From positions 27,061 to 56,504 of the forward strand of contig NMRA01000465.1 in NCBI GenBank assembly GCA_002633005.1: a stretch of DNA of 29,444 nt, given 5' to 3'. Every line of letters begins with the position of its first letter. The first letter of the stretch is position 1. The stretch is from Phoronis australis (Eukaryota > Phoronida > Phoronidae). Positions 20,136 to 29,444 of the stretch are shown here, in pieces. The notes below the pieces were generated by a model, which had not been told where the DNA came from, searched no databases, and saw only the letters and a list, made by a program, of their open reading frames with translations. A program made the position numbers and the translations under genes.

Positions 20136-20163
20136 CGCTACATAGTAATGCGATACTACAACA
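20136..20163 (-). repeat. 5' LTR remnant (28 bp) fused to RNase H sequence
   Basis: On the minus strand TGTTGTAGTATCGC... matches the first 28 bases of the 3' LTR with two differences. It then passes within two bases into pol coding sequence. This is the deletion breakpoint. The GATAG target duplication adjoins its outer end. Confidence 0.85.
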
Positions 20164-20168
20164 GATAG

Positions 20169-20745
20169 GGGAATATATGTTCAATTTTCTTGTCATTTCA
20201 CGTGACAAATGAAGCAAAACCTTATAGTTAATATAGGACACAGCAAAGTGTCCAAATTTGGCCGACTGGGGAACATCATTCATCTAGTCATAAATAGCTT
20301 ATCAGATCCATATGAAATTTAATACTTTTCGCACTATTCTGAAAAATTTTTTTGGTGGTATTCTACTTTTGCATAAGGGGTTATCAAAACAGGACTGTCT
20401 TTAAATTTACGATTTTTCGTGAAATCTGCCCAAAATGATTATTTACAAAAATGTAACAGCCTATTCACGACTTTACTTCTTGGTCATTCAAACAAAATTT
20501 GGTCATGTCATTGTTACCATTGTTTTGCTATGAATGGCATGAATGTACCTTTCTTTCTTGTTCCATTTTACAGAAAAGACATGATTACATGACCCAGTTA
20601 ATTGCAGATTCGTATAAACTTAAACTTTAAGCAGACAATGTTTCTCAGCTCCCCCGTCAATCATCAGCAAGATGGCGTCTTCACAGCATGTTTCGGCCTT
20701 GAACTTGAACACGCTCCAACGCTAGGCCCCTGAATTTGATCAGGC
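20169..20745. other. No feature recognised
   Basis: AT-rich sequence between the LTR element and the retroelement ORF. The last ~130 bp (about 20615-20745) contains AAGATGGCGTC and GAACTTGAACACGCT and may be the 3' untranslated part of the adjacent minus-strand ORF. Otherwise nothing was seen. Confidence 0.4.
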
Positions 20746-21444
20746 TCAGGTTTGATGGGGATTCTGCCACTGTTTGCTCTTTTGTAACCGCAACCAAGAA
20801 GATGCTGATTCCACTGCGGCTGCCACCGATTTCATCATAGACTTCCTTGACTTAGTTGAAATTCCCAGCATCCTAGACATCCTCCACATGCTTGATGCCA
20901 CAAAACCTCCAGCTCCTACCTCAACTGGTAAACAGAAGCACCTCCAACCCAGTGGCGGATTTAGAGGGGGGCCAAGGGGGCCATGGCCCCCCCCCCCTAA
21001 AATTCTCCCAGATTCCATGTGGCAGTTGGGGTCTGCGAATGTCTGACGGGCAAAATCCTGGCTAATACTCTGCCGTGGCCCCTCCTAACTCAAAATCCTG
21101 CATCCGCCCCTGCAACCGTTTCTAGAGCACTCATGGCTCAGCTGGCTGTATTTCAATGCTTTCCTCTCCTGGCCTTCCTGTATCCTGATTTTCCATGGCA
21201 CAGTTAACTCCACCAAGACTACCACCTTCGCAGTATCTGACCACAAAATAATGTCTGGTCTTAAAGACGTCGAAGCTATATGGGAAGGGAATCTGCTTTG
21301 TTTCCCCAAATCTACCTCCATGCACCAATCATTAGTCCTTGATAAGATTCCTCCTGTGTTCCTGATACCCCTCTGCAGCCAAATAATCAAGTTCTGCAGC
21401 CTTTTTGCTTTAAAATCATAAGATATTGCCTGGGCTACATACAC
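20746..21444 (-). pseudogene. C-terminal fragment of a multicopy retroelement-type ORF, split by a 163-bp MITE
   Basis: Upstream of the MITE the minus frame reads GKQSRFPSHIASTSLRPDII, then WSDTAKVVVLVELTVPW and ERKALKYSQLSHEC. Downstream of the MITE it resumes GWRCFCLPVEVGAGGFVASS and runs to a stop at 20746. The combination RPDIxLWS...VELTVPWE...ERKxxKYxxL...ECR...PVEVGCRGFV recurs, from general knowledge, in many uncharacterised multicopy invertebrate and fish predictions associated with retroelements. A nuclease-like fold has been suspected for such patterns, but it cannot be shown here. The N-terminal part is absent and the frame is interrupted, so it is a dead copy. Confidence 0.6.
20950..21112. 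mobile_element. 163-bp MITE with CAGTGGCGGA-type ends
   Basis: The left end CAGTGGCGGATTTAG and the inverted right end CAGGGGCGGATGCAGGATTT form the TIRs. Both are followed inward by a G-rich GGGGCC stretch. The direct repeat CAACC flanks the element (20945-20949 and 21113-21117). Removing the element and one CAACC restores continuity of the host ORF, which independently confirms the boundaries. It encodes nothing. Confidence 0.82.
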
Positions 21445-21893
21445 AGGTAATGGTCTTACTTAACTTAACAAAACTCAATGCAGTAACATCGAGAACAAAG
21501 TCGTGTTTAGGCGATTTTACAAAGAAACTGTCCATTTTTACACACAATTTACAGAGAGGAAGTTATAATGAAGGATGATATTGCGAGCCTTGGCACTGTA
21601 AAAGCCATTTTTTCATTGTGTAACTCCAAATGCTTACTGTTCAAGTTGTGTACCACTGTTACTATCACATTACTATCATTTGGTTTGAACATGAAGATTT
21701 TATTTTATCACCAGAGTATGATTTTGTGGTCATCAATTTTTGATAATTATGATTAATTAATGAACTTATCAACTCTCCAGGGGTCACTACTGAGGAGTTA
21801 GTAATTCTCACAATCTTCATGTTCACTGGTGATGTGGTCAGGCCGCTTTAATTCCTTTTAAAAACTTTTCTAAAATTAAGAGGAGACTTCATC

Positions 21894-21999
21894 GCAATTT
21901 GATGCCCGTCATCTTGTTTGCAATCCACTTCCGTACCGCTGCAATTGCAATTTGATGCCAGATTCTTCTTGCTTGCAATCCACTATCGTACCGCTGCAC
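21894..21999. repeat. Two-copy 53-bp tandem repeat
   Basis: Copies at 21894-21946 and 21947-21999 both start GCAATTTGATGCC, contain TTGCAATCCACT and end CGTACCGCTGCA. They differ at about ten positions. The rest of 21445-22450 shows no gene. Confidence 0.85.
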
Positions 22000-22450
22000 T
22001 TCCACACCAAAATGATACGCAGCATTTCTACCAGTAACTGGAGCAAGCTTATACTTTTATGTTGAAATTTGAACTGACATACAACTGATAGTCACTAAAG
22101 TGTCACCAACGAATGAGCTCCCTTGTGGAGCCCTGACAAAAATTTATTTTAGCTACTTGTATTGAAATGTGTTCACAATATTATTCCTCCGTTTTTCCAC
22201 ACAAAAGGTAAAAAAGTTCAGATCGATTTCCCGTAAAATGAAGCTTGACAAATTTATAGGATTTCTTGTTATTGGGTGGATTGGTGTACAATGCTTACAC
22301 ATACGGCTACATGCCACTGACTTAGAGCCAGGAAATTGTTATTGTAGTTTGAGCTAATTTAATGAAATCAGGCACATCTCTTCTTCTAAACCTATCTCCT
22401 TATGCACTGTTTTCTTTCTTCCATCTCAGTATTGGTAACCATACAACTCT

Positions 22451-22628
22451 GTATAAATATAGATTATTACATGGCGAAGTCGTTATCCCCCGTTATCTAG
22501 AGCCCGAGTGGATTTTGGAGAATTATCGCCCGAGGGGCGTCAGCCCCGAGGGTGATAATTCTACAAAATCCACGAGGGCTCTAGATAAGGGGGATAACGA
22601 CTGAGAACATGTAATAATCTATTTATAC
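22451..22628. repeat. 178-bp near-perfect palindrome (foldback MITE)
   Basis: The left arm begins GTATAAATATAGATTATTAC and the right arm ends in its complement. Inner arms pair through CGTTATCCCC, CTAGAGCCC, TGGATTTT and GAATTATC to a centre around 22540 (GGGGCGTCAGCCCC). Only a handful of mismatches and short slips are visible. It would form a long hairpin or cruciform. There is no coding capacity, and no clear target duplication beyond the AT-rich ends. Confidence 0.85.
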
Positions 22629-22723
22629 CACATACTAAACGAGAAANGCTAATATGAAAATCCAACTTCTTGAAAACTGAAAACTATTTACATCTGGAAA
22701 TTATTCTAAGACCTTAGTTATTT

Positions 22724-22860
22724 CAACTGCTATAATCAACTAGAAATTTTAAATGTCAACTGCTGTACAACAACAGTTCTATGGCAGTTTTTACTCAGTT
22801 GAAATCTACTTCAACAGTTGAATACACTTGAACAGTTATCCTACAGTTGTAAGATAACTG
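22724..22860. repeat. Cluster of CAACTG/CAGTTG hexamers
   Basis: Perfect CAACTG or CAGTTG sites at 22724, 22757, 22796, 22815 and 22844, with near matches (CAGTTA, TAACTG, CAACAGTT) between them. The hexamer is both an E-box (CANNTG) and a MYB-type site. CAACTGCTGTACA recurs as TAACTGCTGTACA at the end, so the cluster may be a decayed internal repeat rather than an enhancer. Confidence 0.45.
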
Positions 22861-22874
22861 CTGTACACTGAAAA

Positions 22875-25719
22875 ATAGCTAAAATCCAAGTTTAACATGA
22901 TTGTATTTTTATGTGGGCCACCTGATCATATCACTGAAGTTGGAAGTATTTTAAGTCTTTTCATGTCATCCTGATACTAATATCACATGTTTTTAAGATA
23001 AAATATAAATTACGCAGTCAACGCAGTCCTCTAACAAGGCACTAGACCCAAATGTTAAATGGCTTAGTACTTTATTTGCATGCCGACACGAAGTTCGCAA
23101 TCACATTGATAGGTAACTAAATTGCATTGGTCGATTGTTTTGTATTAAAATCGCGTGACTATATTTTTCCCTATTTATAATCGATTGTTCCTGTGTCCAC
23201 TCAAAGCAATCTAGAAAATATAATTATTTTTTCATTAAGCTCTTTCCACAACATTTTGGGTAAAAAATATTAGCTAAATTCCATAAGCCCAAACAAAGCA
23301 TTTTCCCATGAAATAGTAAGCAACTGCAGGGCTCAGTTTGGCAACCCGGTAAAAATCCCAAGTTGCCACGAAGTCATCTGCACACATTCAGTCACGTATT
23401 TGAAATTGTGTAGCCTATCTCGTATTTTGCAATGGATGTTTGCCCAGTTCATCAGTTCTTCAATTCAGGTATTTTGAGTTTTCATTTTCTGTTGCTGCCA
23501 ACTTTGTGCTGTCAGTGTGTGCCTCAGGGCTTTAGTACCTTCCATATGGTGTTTCTTTGTTTTGCCAACGTCATTCGCCATTTAGCGATCTGGTAATTTT
23601 GCTAGGTAGTATTTGACAAGTTTAGGTTAACCATGGAACCCTGGGATGTAATGAGATAATTATACCATTTAATGGTCTGAAAAGTGTATTAACCTTGGTG
23701 AAAGTCAGTAATTATATAACATTGACAGTTGCTGTGGTATCTAATTACAGTATAGGTACTGACAGCTGTGATAATGCGACTTTTAATGCTTTTGATAAAT
23801 TTTCTTTGAAGCACTCAGATTTTCATGATTCAGTATCGAAATCTTTCTGTTCGCAAGTCACAACCTAACTTTCTGCACCATGAGTACATCACTATAGTGA
23901 AATGTTTCTGATTTCACTTATGTTTTTGTCTCTAACACATTCAAAGCACTCAGTTTACAAATGTTCATCAAGGCACCAATCTAGTTCCTTACATCAAATA
24001 TAAAAAGGTGACTTTGTATTCAGACAAAAGTAACCTCTCCACCACGTTGTCTATTGTATGTCACTATGTGGTCTCCTTTGCCGTTTTATTTTAGATCAAT
24101 GTACTCAGCAGTCTGTAGTACACCCTTGACAAAGAGCGCATCGCTCGGAACATGGGGATATTTTAATATATTTTAGTACGGACGCTCGTCGCTTTAGTTT
24201 TACTAGTTTTACTAATTTATACCATTTGAATAAAAACTCATGGGAGTTGACTGACTTACTGACTGACATGCTAGCAAATCTCCCAACTGCATATGAAACA
24301 CAACCCCCTCTATGGATTTGTGAGTGTATGTTGAAAACAAGTATTGACTTTCACAATCGGTCAATGTTCTGAAAACGATTTAAAGAGAAAGTCGATAGAT
24401 GTTAATCTTTTTGGAAAAATTGGTCTGTATTATGCTAAAAGCCCTTGAAAATTATAGAATATGCAATTTCCGGCTATTATTTTGAGCACATTTTTCTGTT
24501 GGTTATTTGAGCATTCCTGCCAACTTTACTACTAAATCAACATGGAATTTGAACTTTGTGTGTTAATTTGATACAAAATTGGTGACCCTGTAAGAAAAGT
24601 CCAAGATGGTCTGTCCATGTCTCCGTACATTCTGCGTCATAAGTAGCAGTGCACAACTTTCACATTTGTCACGAGATTTCGACCAAACTTTCTGTTATGA
24701 AATAGCGTATTGCATGCCGTTGGCACCTTGCCATTTGACCACATTTTCTGAATTATGACCGTGCCGACAATTGTTATCTGACAGTATGCAAATCAACGTG
24801 TCATGCTTAATGTGTCCAAGATGTTTTAAAAAGTATGCTTACATGAACGTACTGTGATTGTGTAAGTGGGCAGTATATTCATGAATTGTGGCCTGTTCTA
24901 AAGCTCCCCACACCACATACTGAAGTCATCATGAGATTTTGTCATCTTTGTTCAAAAAAACACGTACATAGACTGAATTCTTATATTTTTCTTCCTCCAG
25001 CAATGGTAGCCTCACTTATTTTTGCAGTAACTTGACGTATTGAGTTACAAAGTATGTGAATAGCTTTTTATTGATAGTTTCATGCTCGTTGACTGATCGC
25101 GTGATGTTGTGGTATTATAGGAATTAGTTGCATTAAAGTTAATGAGCAAACATTGTAAGATTGGACTAATTATGGGCTTATAATGACATATGCTAATACA
25201 AGTCCATGCGTCATTATGTCGTCTCCCAGGGAATTCTATTTTTCTGGCCTTCAGGTTGACTGTTGTTTCCCTGTTGTTTTGAGTTGCTGTTGAAAAGTGT
25301 TTTCTGAGATCTTCCACAGTGTGGTGCTGTATGATAGGCCATTGAACTCTCACCCTGTCACATGCAGTCAATGTTTTGTATGACAACCATTCACTGTTAA
25401 GTATAGAGTCTGTTGGTTATCTGTTTGGTTTTCATTGCTAAAGAGCACTAAAGCCTGCTGAAGGTTCATAGTAGAGGAAGAAAGGTTCGTCACAGCAGTG
25501 CACGGTGTCTTCTTTGCAGTTTTATGTGAGATGATTAGCTGTTTTGTGGAGGGAGTGACAGATTGATGTTAATCACCGTAGTTTATTCCTTGAACTGTAG
25601 GTGGAGTGATTAGTGGTTTTATGGGGAGTCCACTCAGTTTCAACATTGTATGATATTGCATTATGGATGTTCCACTCAGTGACAGAGCTAAATGTTAATC
25701 ACTGGTGTTTTCTTTCCAG
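22875..25719. other. No feature recognised upstream of the FAIM exon
   Basis: AT-rich sequence with many stops on both strands. It is presumably FAIM 5' flank or first intron, depending on whether the 14185 exon is real. A minus-strand open frame at 25045-25386 has no recognisable motif and was not accepted as a gene. Confidence 0.5.
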
Positions 25720-25848
25720 CTAACTGCTATGTCGGATAACAATGATCTGGTTGCTGTGTGGGAGGTGCCACTTAGTGACAAAGTGTATACTGTTGAGTTT
25801 GAGCATGGCACCACTACAGGCCGCAGACAAATCAGGGTTGATGGGAAG
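25720..25848 (+). CDS. FAIM: FAIM exon with the conserved N-terminus
   Basis: The acceptor is TTTTCTTTCCAG and the donor GGGAAG|GTGAGG; the exon has 43 codons and is phase 0 at both ends. ATG at 25729-25731 starts MSDNNDLVAVWEVPLSDKVY, followed by EFEHGTTTGRRQIRVDGK. Vertebrate FAIM has M(T)DLVAVWDVALSDG then a similar EFEHGTTSGKR and VDGK, so the match is direct. FAIM is a small cytosolic all-beta protein; in vertebrates it counters Fas-mediated apoptosis and protects against protein aggregation. The three codons before the ATG (CTA ACT GCT) are open and may be coding if an upstream exon is used, otherwise 5' UTR. Confidence 0.93.
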
Positions 25849-26018
25849 GTGAGGCTCAACTTCAAGATGTGTTTAGCAGATGCAGTTAGCTGACTAGTGT
25901 ATACTTCCTAAAATCATATCAGTATTGTCATATATCAACCATTAATTAAAAAATCATTTTCACGTTTCTGTTTCTGGTAGGATTGACAGTGCAATAACAG
26001 TTTATTATGGTCTACTAC

Positions 26019-26083
26019 TTGCTTTTGCATTTTGGACATGCTGAAGACAAGTTGTCTTCAGCATGTCCAAAATGCAAAAGCAA
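26019..26083. repeat. Perfect 32-bp inverted repeat with 1-nt spacer
   Basis: Bases 26019-26050 (TTGCTTTTGCATTTTGGACA onward) are the exact complement of 26052-26083, with a single G (26051) at the centre. Pairing stops abruptly at 26018/26084. Such a loopless hairpin can be a genuine snap-back duplication or a library or assembly foldback artefact. Confidence 0.95.
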
Positions 26084-27989
26084 AGTTCGAATGTAGGGCA
26101 CACGGACTACAATCATTTCACATTGTTTGGTGCGCAAAGTCAAAACAATAAATGCATTAGTGTGCGAGATAAATACAAACCCAGGAGCATCAAAACAGTG
26201 GAAGATGTGAGTTGCAATAAAAGCCCCTCTTGTCTACCTGTGTCAAACGCAGTGTCAGATTCATAACCACCCTCTTATTAAGTACTAGTAAGACTTGCAG
26301 ATCGTCCATGAACGTGAAGAAATTTTGTGGTTGTGTTTCTTCAAGTTGCTAATTATAAAAGTGTATTTTGAGCCTGTGGCCATGAGCATTGAAAGCTAAT
26401 TGAATAAAAGTCTGTAGTTTTTGCATAAGTTTGTGCGGCCATTCTAATCTGGCAGTCACTGGATCTTCACTCAAGAATATTTCAGTGATGAGAAACTTTC
26501 ACCAGTGATTAAATTTCCACCCTCTCATACTGGACTTGGCGTTGGTATAGTAATGCTTAGAAAGCCTTCGCATTGAAAAGGACTTCTGATAATTTTAACT
26601 CACTGACTGGTTTTCTTTTTAAATTTTTATCAAATTTTAAGTCAGATTGAAACTTTTCTGTTAGTTGCATTTATTAATAACCTTTGTAGATTTTCAAAAA
26701 TTCAATTATTGTATGAAGTGATAAATATTTTACATTACTACTCGTGGCCATTCTTAAAATGCATTTTCGTTTGTCAGATGTGCAAGTTATTCAATAAGAA
26801 TTCAACTGTAAGTGGGAAACCTCGATTGGCTATTTGCAGGCCATGCTTTTCGTAATTTGAAACATCTAGTTTTGTTCAATGCATGGGTTGATTTGCAAAA
26901 ATTATATTAATTTTCTGAAGAAAGATGCATTTTAGATTTTTATTTACCAACCGTCAAACTTCACCTGTTGATCAGTAAAAAGGGATTTTGATTGTTGACA
27001 TTTCTGTTGTTTGAGGGTAAATCGAACAAATCATTGGAGGAACTATGACCCAGAAAGAGAGTCATTAGTTATTTTGTCTAACACAGGCAGGCACTGGATG
27101 TCTCAATTCACTGATAAGGTTATCATTGAGACAAGCTCCACGATAGTTACATTTAACTGCATGTTTTTCAACTTTTGATGCTTTCAATGAAACTTGTTGA
27201 AAAATGTCATAAACATCACCATAAACAGCTTCTCAGACACCTACTCAAGTTTAGATCAATTAGGTCAAGAGTGTCTAACGTGGGTTCAAGACACTGAAGT
27301 CGCCATTAAATTTTATTTCCCTGAAAAACAACTTCTTCGGCAACTTCCACTGTGTTTTTTTGTTTCATGTGCAACAAATTGTGCTCTCTTATATACTTTG
27401 GGGTTGATGAAATTCTCTTGTTTACACACACATACATTAGTGACAAGTTTTCTATACAATGCCCATGACTCCAACTCAGGGCCTGACTTTGTAGTGTGCC
27501 GGGGCCCTATGCTATAGCTTACTAGTTGATCATCCAGCAGGAGTAAAAAAATCATTACACATACCGGTAGGTTGACACTTGCATGCAAACACACAGCCAG
27601 ATCCAAAATAAGCAGTGCAATAGCACTCTGGTGCTATGTCTCATTTGTTCATGCCGACTTTTTGTGCCTCTGAGCATGCGCAATGTGAAAGAGATCGACT
27701 TCACTATAATTGAAATCATTTTAATATACATTCATGGCTAACTATTCAGGAGTGGATCTGTTTTAAAATCAGGTTGCTCCCTTTTATGTGGATTTTATTC
27801 AGTCACTGGATTGGTGCCCAGATACCTTTCCAAATCATACGAAAAAAAAAGACTTTTTCTAGACTTCTGTCTAAATTCCCACTATTTTCCAGCAGTCGCT
27901 TGCAGAGGTTCCGCATTTTGAGAACCTGAGTTCTCCAGTTGAATAACAGGCATCAAATTGAGAGTTGTAGTACCATAGCAGAGACTAGG

Positions 27990-28051
27990 CGGCTCCAATC
28001 TATTCTGACTCGTGATTGGACGGCTCCAATCTATTCTGACTCGTGATTGGT
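27990..28051. repeat. 31-bp tandem duplication
   Basis: Two consecutive copies of CGGCTCCAATCTATTCTGAC plus ten to eleven further bases (ends TCGTGATTGGA and TCGTGATTGGT). Only the last base differs, so the duplication is recent. Confidence 0.97.
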
Positions 28052-28363
28052 AATACAAATGATGCCAAGTAACTTATCTACACACTTTGGCCTGGAATAA
28101 AGGCATGAAACTGGTTCTCAAAATCCATGATCCGTGTGATTATTGTCATCTTTCCCTCCATATAGTGAATAATGTTGACTGCTCCTGCAAATTCTCAATT
28201 GCATTTCTCACTCAAATGGCTCATTATTAGTATATGAACACACGGTTTTAACTAAATGTGCTTTTTATGTGTGGCTCATCCCATTGTGTTTGCAGTATGG
28301 GATTGGTTAACTAGATGACAGGTCATAGTGAATCTTTTTGTGTCAGTGCTTTCTTTTGTGCAG

Positions 28364-28598
28364 GTCATATATTCCACAGACTGGATGTTTAAGTTAGTCG
28401 GCTCAGAGACGTTTACACTGGGCAAAAAGAAAGAAAAATGCACCATCTACATCAACGCCATCAATGGCTTCGAGTACGAGTACATGATGGAGGTGAATGG
28501 GAAGAACCTGAAGAAGTTCATAGACAACAGGTCAAAAATACAGAAGACGTGGCTCATATTTGAAGGCAGTGCATCGGAGCAGACGCGTATAGTGCTAG
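28364..28598 (+). CDS. FAIM: FAIM exon: central beta domain, gene continues beyond right edge
   Basis: The acceptor TTTCTTTTGTGCAG is chosen over a second CACAG at 28379. It continues the frame of the previous exon and gives VIYSTDWMFKLVGSETF: six residues between VDGK and WMFKLVG, exactly as in vertebrate FAIM (EEIRKE). The exon then reads INAINGFEYEYMMEVNGKNL, KKFIDNRSK, TW and RIVL, all conserved FAIM landmarks. The 235-nt exon ends CTAG|GTAAGC in phase 1. Joined with the previous exon it gives about 118 residues of the usual ~180. The C-terminal exon(s) lie outside the window. Confidence 0.94.
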
Positions 28599-28712
28599 GT
28601 AAGCATTAGATACGACTCAGTTGTCATCTAATTATGTATTGACAAGTATCTAGTAGGTATGTGAAAGTCCCGTTATTTGCTAATGTAGATATTTGTAGTC
28701 TGCAAGGTGGAC

Positions 28713-29444
28713 TTTTTTTTTTTTCATTTGAAGTTTTTTATTTTGCTCTAGCATGATAATTACAAGTCGAATCAAACAATATACTATACATCGTTTACGA
28801 AAGATAACATTAAATCATTACTCAACAAGTACTGTATTTCCTTCAGGATGTAATTTAATAAAGTTTATGAACAATTGGAAATTAAGATTTTTTTTAACAA
28901 ACTTTTGGCTAAATATGTAATTTTTTGCTAGCATGATCAGCAAATTAATATTACAATTTTCCGACTGAATGTTTCCCAAAAAACCAAAAAACACTGCTAT
29001 CTTGTCCACATGAAAATTTACATGATATGTTTGTTTTAACCAGTCAGTAAACAGGAGCCAGAAAACGGAGACAAGACGACATTCCCAAAACAGATGGAGA
29101 AAAGTTTCACTGTGTTCACCACAGAAAGAGCATAAATCACTTGTTTTTATTTTAATTTTATGTAAATAACTATTAGTTGGCAATATTCTGTGAATTAAGC
29201 GGTATTGAAACCAACGCAATTTTGTATCTTTTGTACAATTGAAGGGGAGTTTATTTACTTTTCTCCACCATGAATCAGAGTCACTAAAATTTACATTATT
29301 TATAACACCGTTTATATCTATCTCAGATGACCACTTGTTTTTATACTTACAAGCTGTCTGAAGTGACTGTACTAAGGTGTCATAAATATTTACCGCTTGT
29401 GATTTATTATGTAAAATTTTATACATATAATTTGGAAAATTTGG
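28713..29444 (-). mobile_element. 3' end of a non-LTR (LINE) retrotransposon
   Basis: A T-run at 28713-28724 is the poly(A) tail of a minus-strand element, followed upstream by a short 3' untranslated segment and the ORF. The element continues past the right edge and lies in the FAIM intron, antisense to the gene. Confidence 0.82.
28818..29444 (-). CDS. LINE reverse transcriptase C-terminal region with zinc-binding motif, partial
   Basis: The frame is open from the window edge to a stop at 28818 (about 208 residues). It contains LRWFQYRLIHRILPTN, then a CCHC cluster CSFCGEH...H...C (C-x2-C-x8-H-x4-C) in the context LHLFWEC. This is the zf-RVT region that follows the reverse transcriptase domain in many LINE ORF2 proteins. 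The reverse transcriptase itself would lie beyond the right edge. The wording resembles L1/Tx1-like LINEs, but the clade cannot be fixed. The frame shows no stop, so the copy is relatively young. Confidence 0.82.
   Translation of the reverse strand, partial: PNFPNYMYKILHNKSQAVNIYDTLVQSLQTACKYKNKWSSEIDINGVINNVNFSDSDSWWRKVNKLPFNCTKDTKLRWFQYRLIHRILPTNSYLHKIKIKTSDLCSFCGEHSETFLHLFWECRLVSVFWLLFTDWLKQTYHVNFHVDKIAVFFGFLGNIQSENCNINLLIMLAKNYIFSQKFVKKNLNFQLFINFIKLHPEGNTVLVE

Larger units (their letters stand above)
18143..20163 (-). mobile_element. Ty3-type LTR retrotransposon, internally deleted
   Basis: The element is bounded by the 5-bp duplication GATAG (18138-18142 and 20164-20168). On the minus strand it runs: 28 bp of 5' LTR, then directly RNase H and integrase coding sequence, a polypurine tract, and a 145-bp 3' LTR. 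Most of the 5' LTR, the primer-binding site, gag, protease and reverse transcriptase are missing. The remaining pol carries disabling mutations. The preserved target duplication shows that it inserted as a larger element and then lost about the 5' half by deletion. Confidence 0.88.
25849..28363. other. FAIM: FAIM intron
   Basis: AT-rich intron of 2515 bp bounded by GTGAGG and TTTTGTGCAG. It holds a perfect hairpin (26019-26083) and a 31-bp tandem duplication (27990-28051). Open frames at 26063-26266 and 27194-27517 lack recognisable motifs and were not called. Confidence 0.7.

Noticed and set aside
26279-28274. Possible FAIM microexons of 10-22 nt that would supply the phase for an acceptor at 28379
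   Set aside because: The stronger acceptor at 28363 continues the frame directly and gives exactly the conserved spacing to WMFKLVG, so no microexon is needed.
28379-28598. FAIM exon starting at the CACAG acceptor (28379)
   Set aside because: It would need one extra base from a previous exon to stay in frame, and the previous exon ends in phase 0.

Overview
The window is animal nuclear DNA. Coding sequence occurs only as short exons with GT/AG splice sites, separated by long AT-rich introns full of transposon remnants. Two conserved metazoan genes are recognisable, and neither is complete. The repeat content (Kolobok-, hAT-, Ty3- and LINE-type elements, palindromic MITEs, a tRNA-like SINE) and the protein divergence suggest an invertebrate, perhaps a marine deuterostome. 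The species cannot be fixed from the sequence.

Gene 1, minus strand, 13191 down to 197: the gene for pyruvate dehydrogenase complex component X (PDHX, E3-binding protein). Six exons join in phase and encode the single lipoyl domain, the Ala/Pro linker, the peripheral subunit-binding domain, a second linker and the start of the acyltransferase-like domain. The presequence exon was not found, and the C-terminal exons lie beyond the left edge.

Gene 2, plus strand, from about 25720 and possibly from 14185: FAIM (Fas apoptotic inhibitory molecule). Two exons join in phase; the rest lies beyond the right edge. A small ATG-bearing exon at 14185-14202 would join the FAIM frame exactly. If it is real, PDHX and FAIM are divergent genes sharing a promoter near 13.8-14.2 kb.

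Most of the remaining sequence is mobile DNA, and several insertions can be delimited to the base. Two inverted copies of a ~1.3-1.4 kb TA-flanked element lie in PDHX introns (1921-5394 and ~9233-12834). Each is split by a different transposon, and each preserves the uninterrupted site of the other. The first carries a Kolobok-like TTAA element with a THAP-domain ORF. The second carries a ~2.3 kb TIR element containing minisatellites. In the interval before FAIM lie a hAT MITE with an 8-bp target duplication, two relatives of a TA MITE with long TIRs, a Ty3-type LTR element reduced to 2 kb but with intact target duplications, a multicopy retroelement ORF split by a 163-bp MITE, and a 178-bp near-perfect palindrome. 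The FAIM intron at the right edge holds the 3' end of a non-LTR retrotransposon.

No rRNA, CRISPR or operon-type feature was seen. The strongest unusual signal is the reciprocal nested-transposon arrangement inside PDHX.
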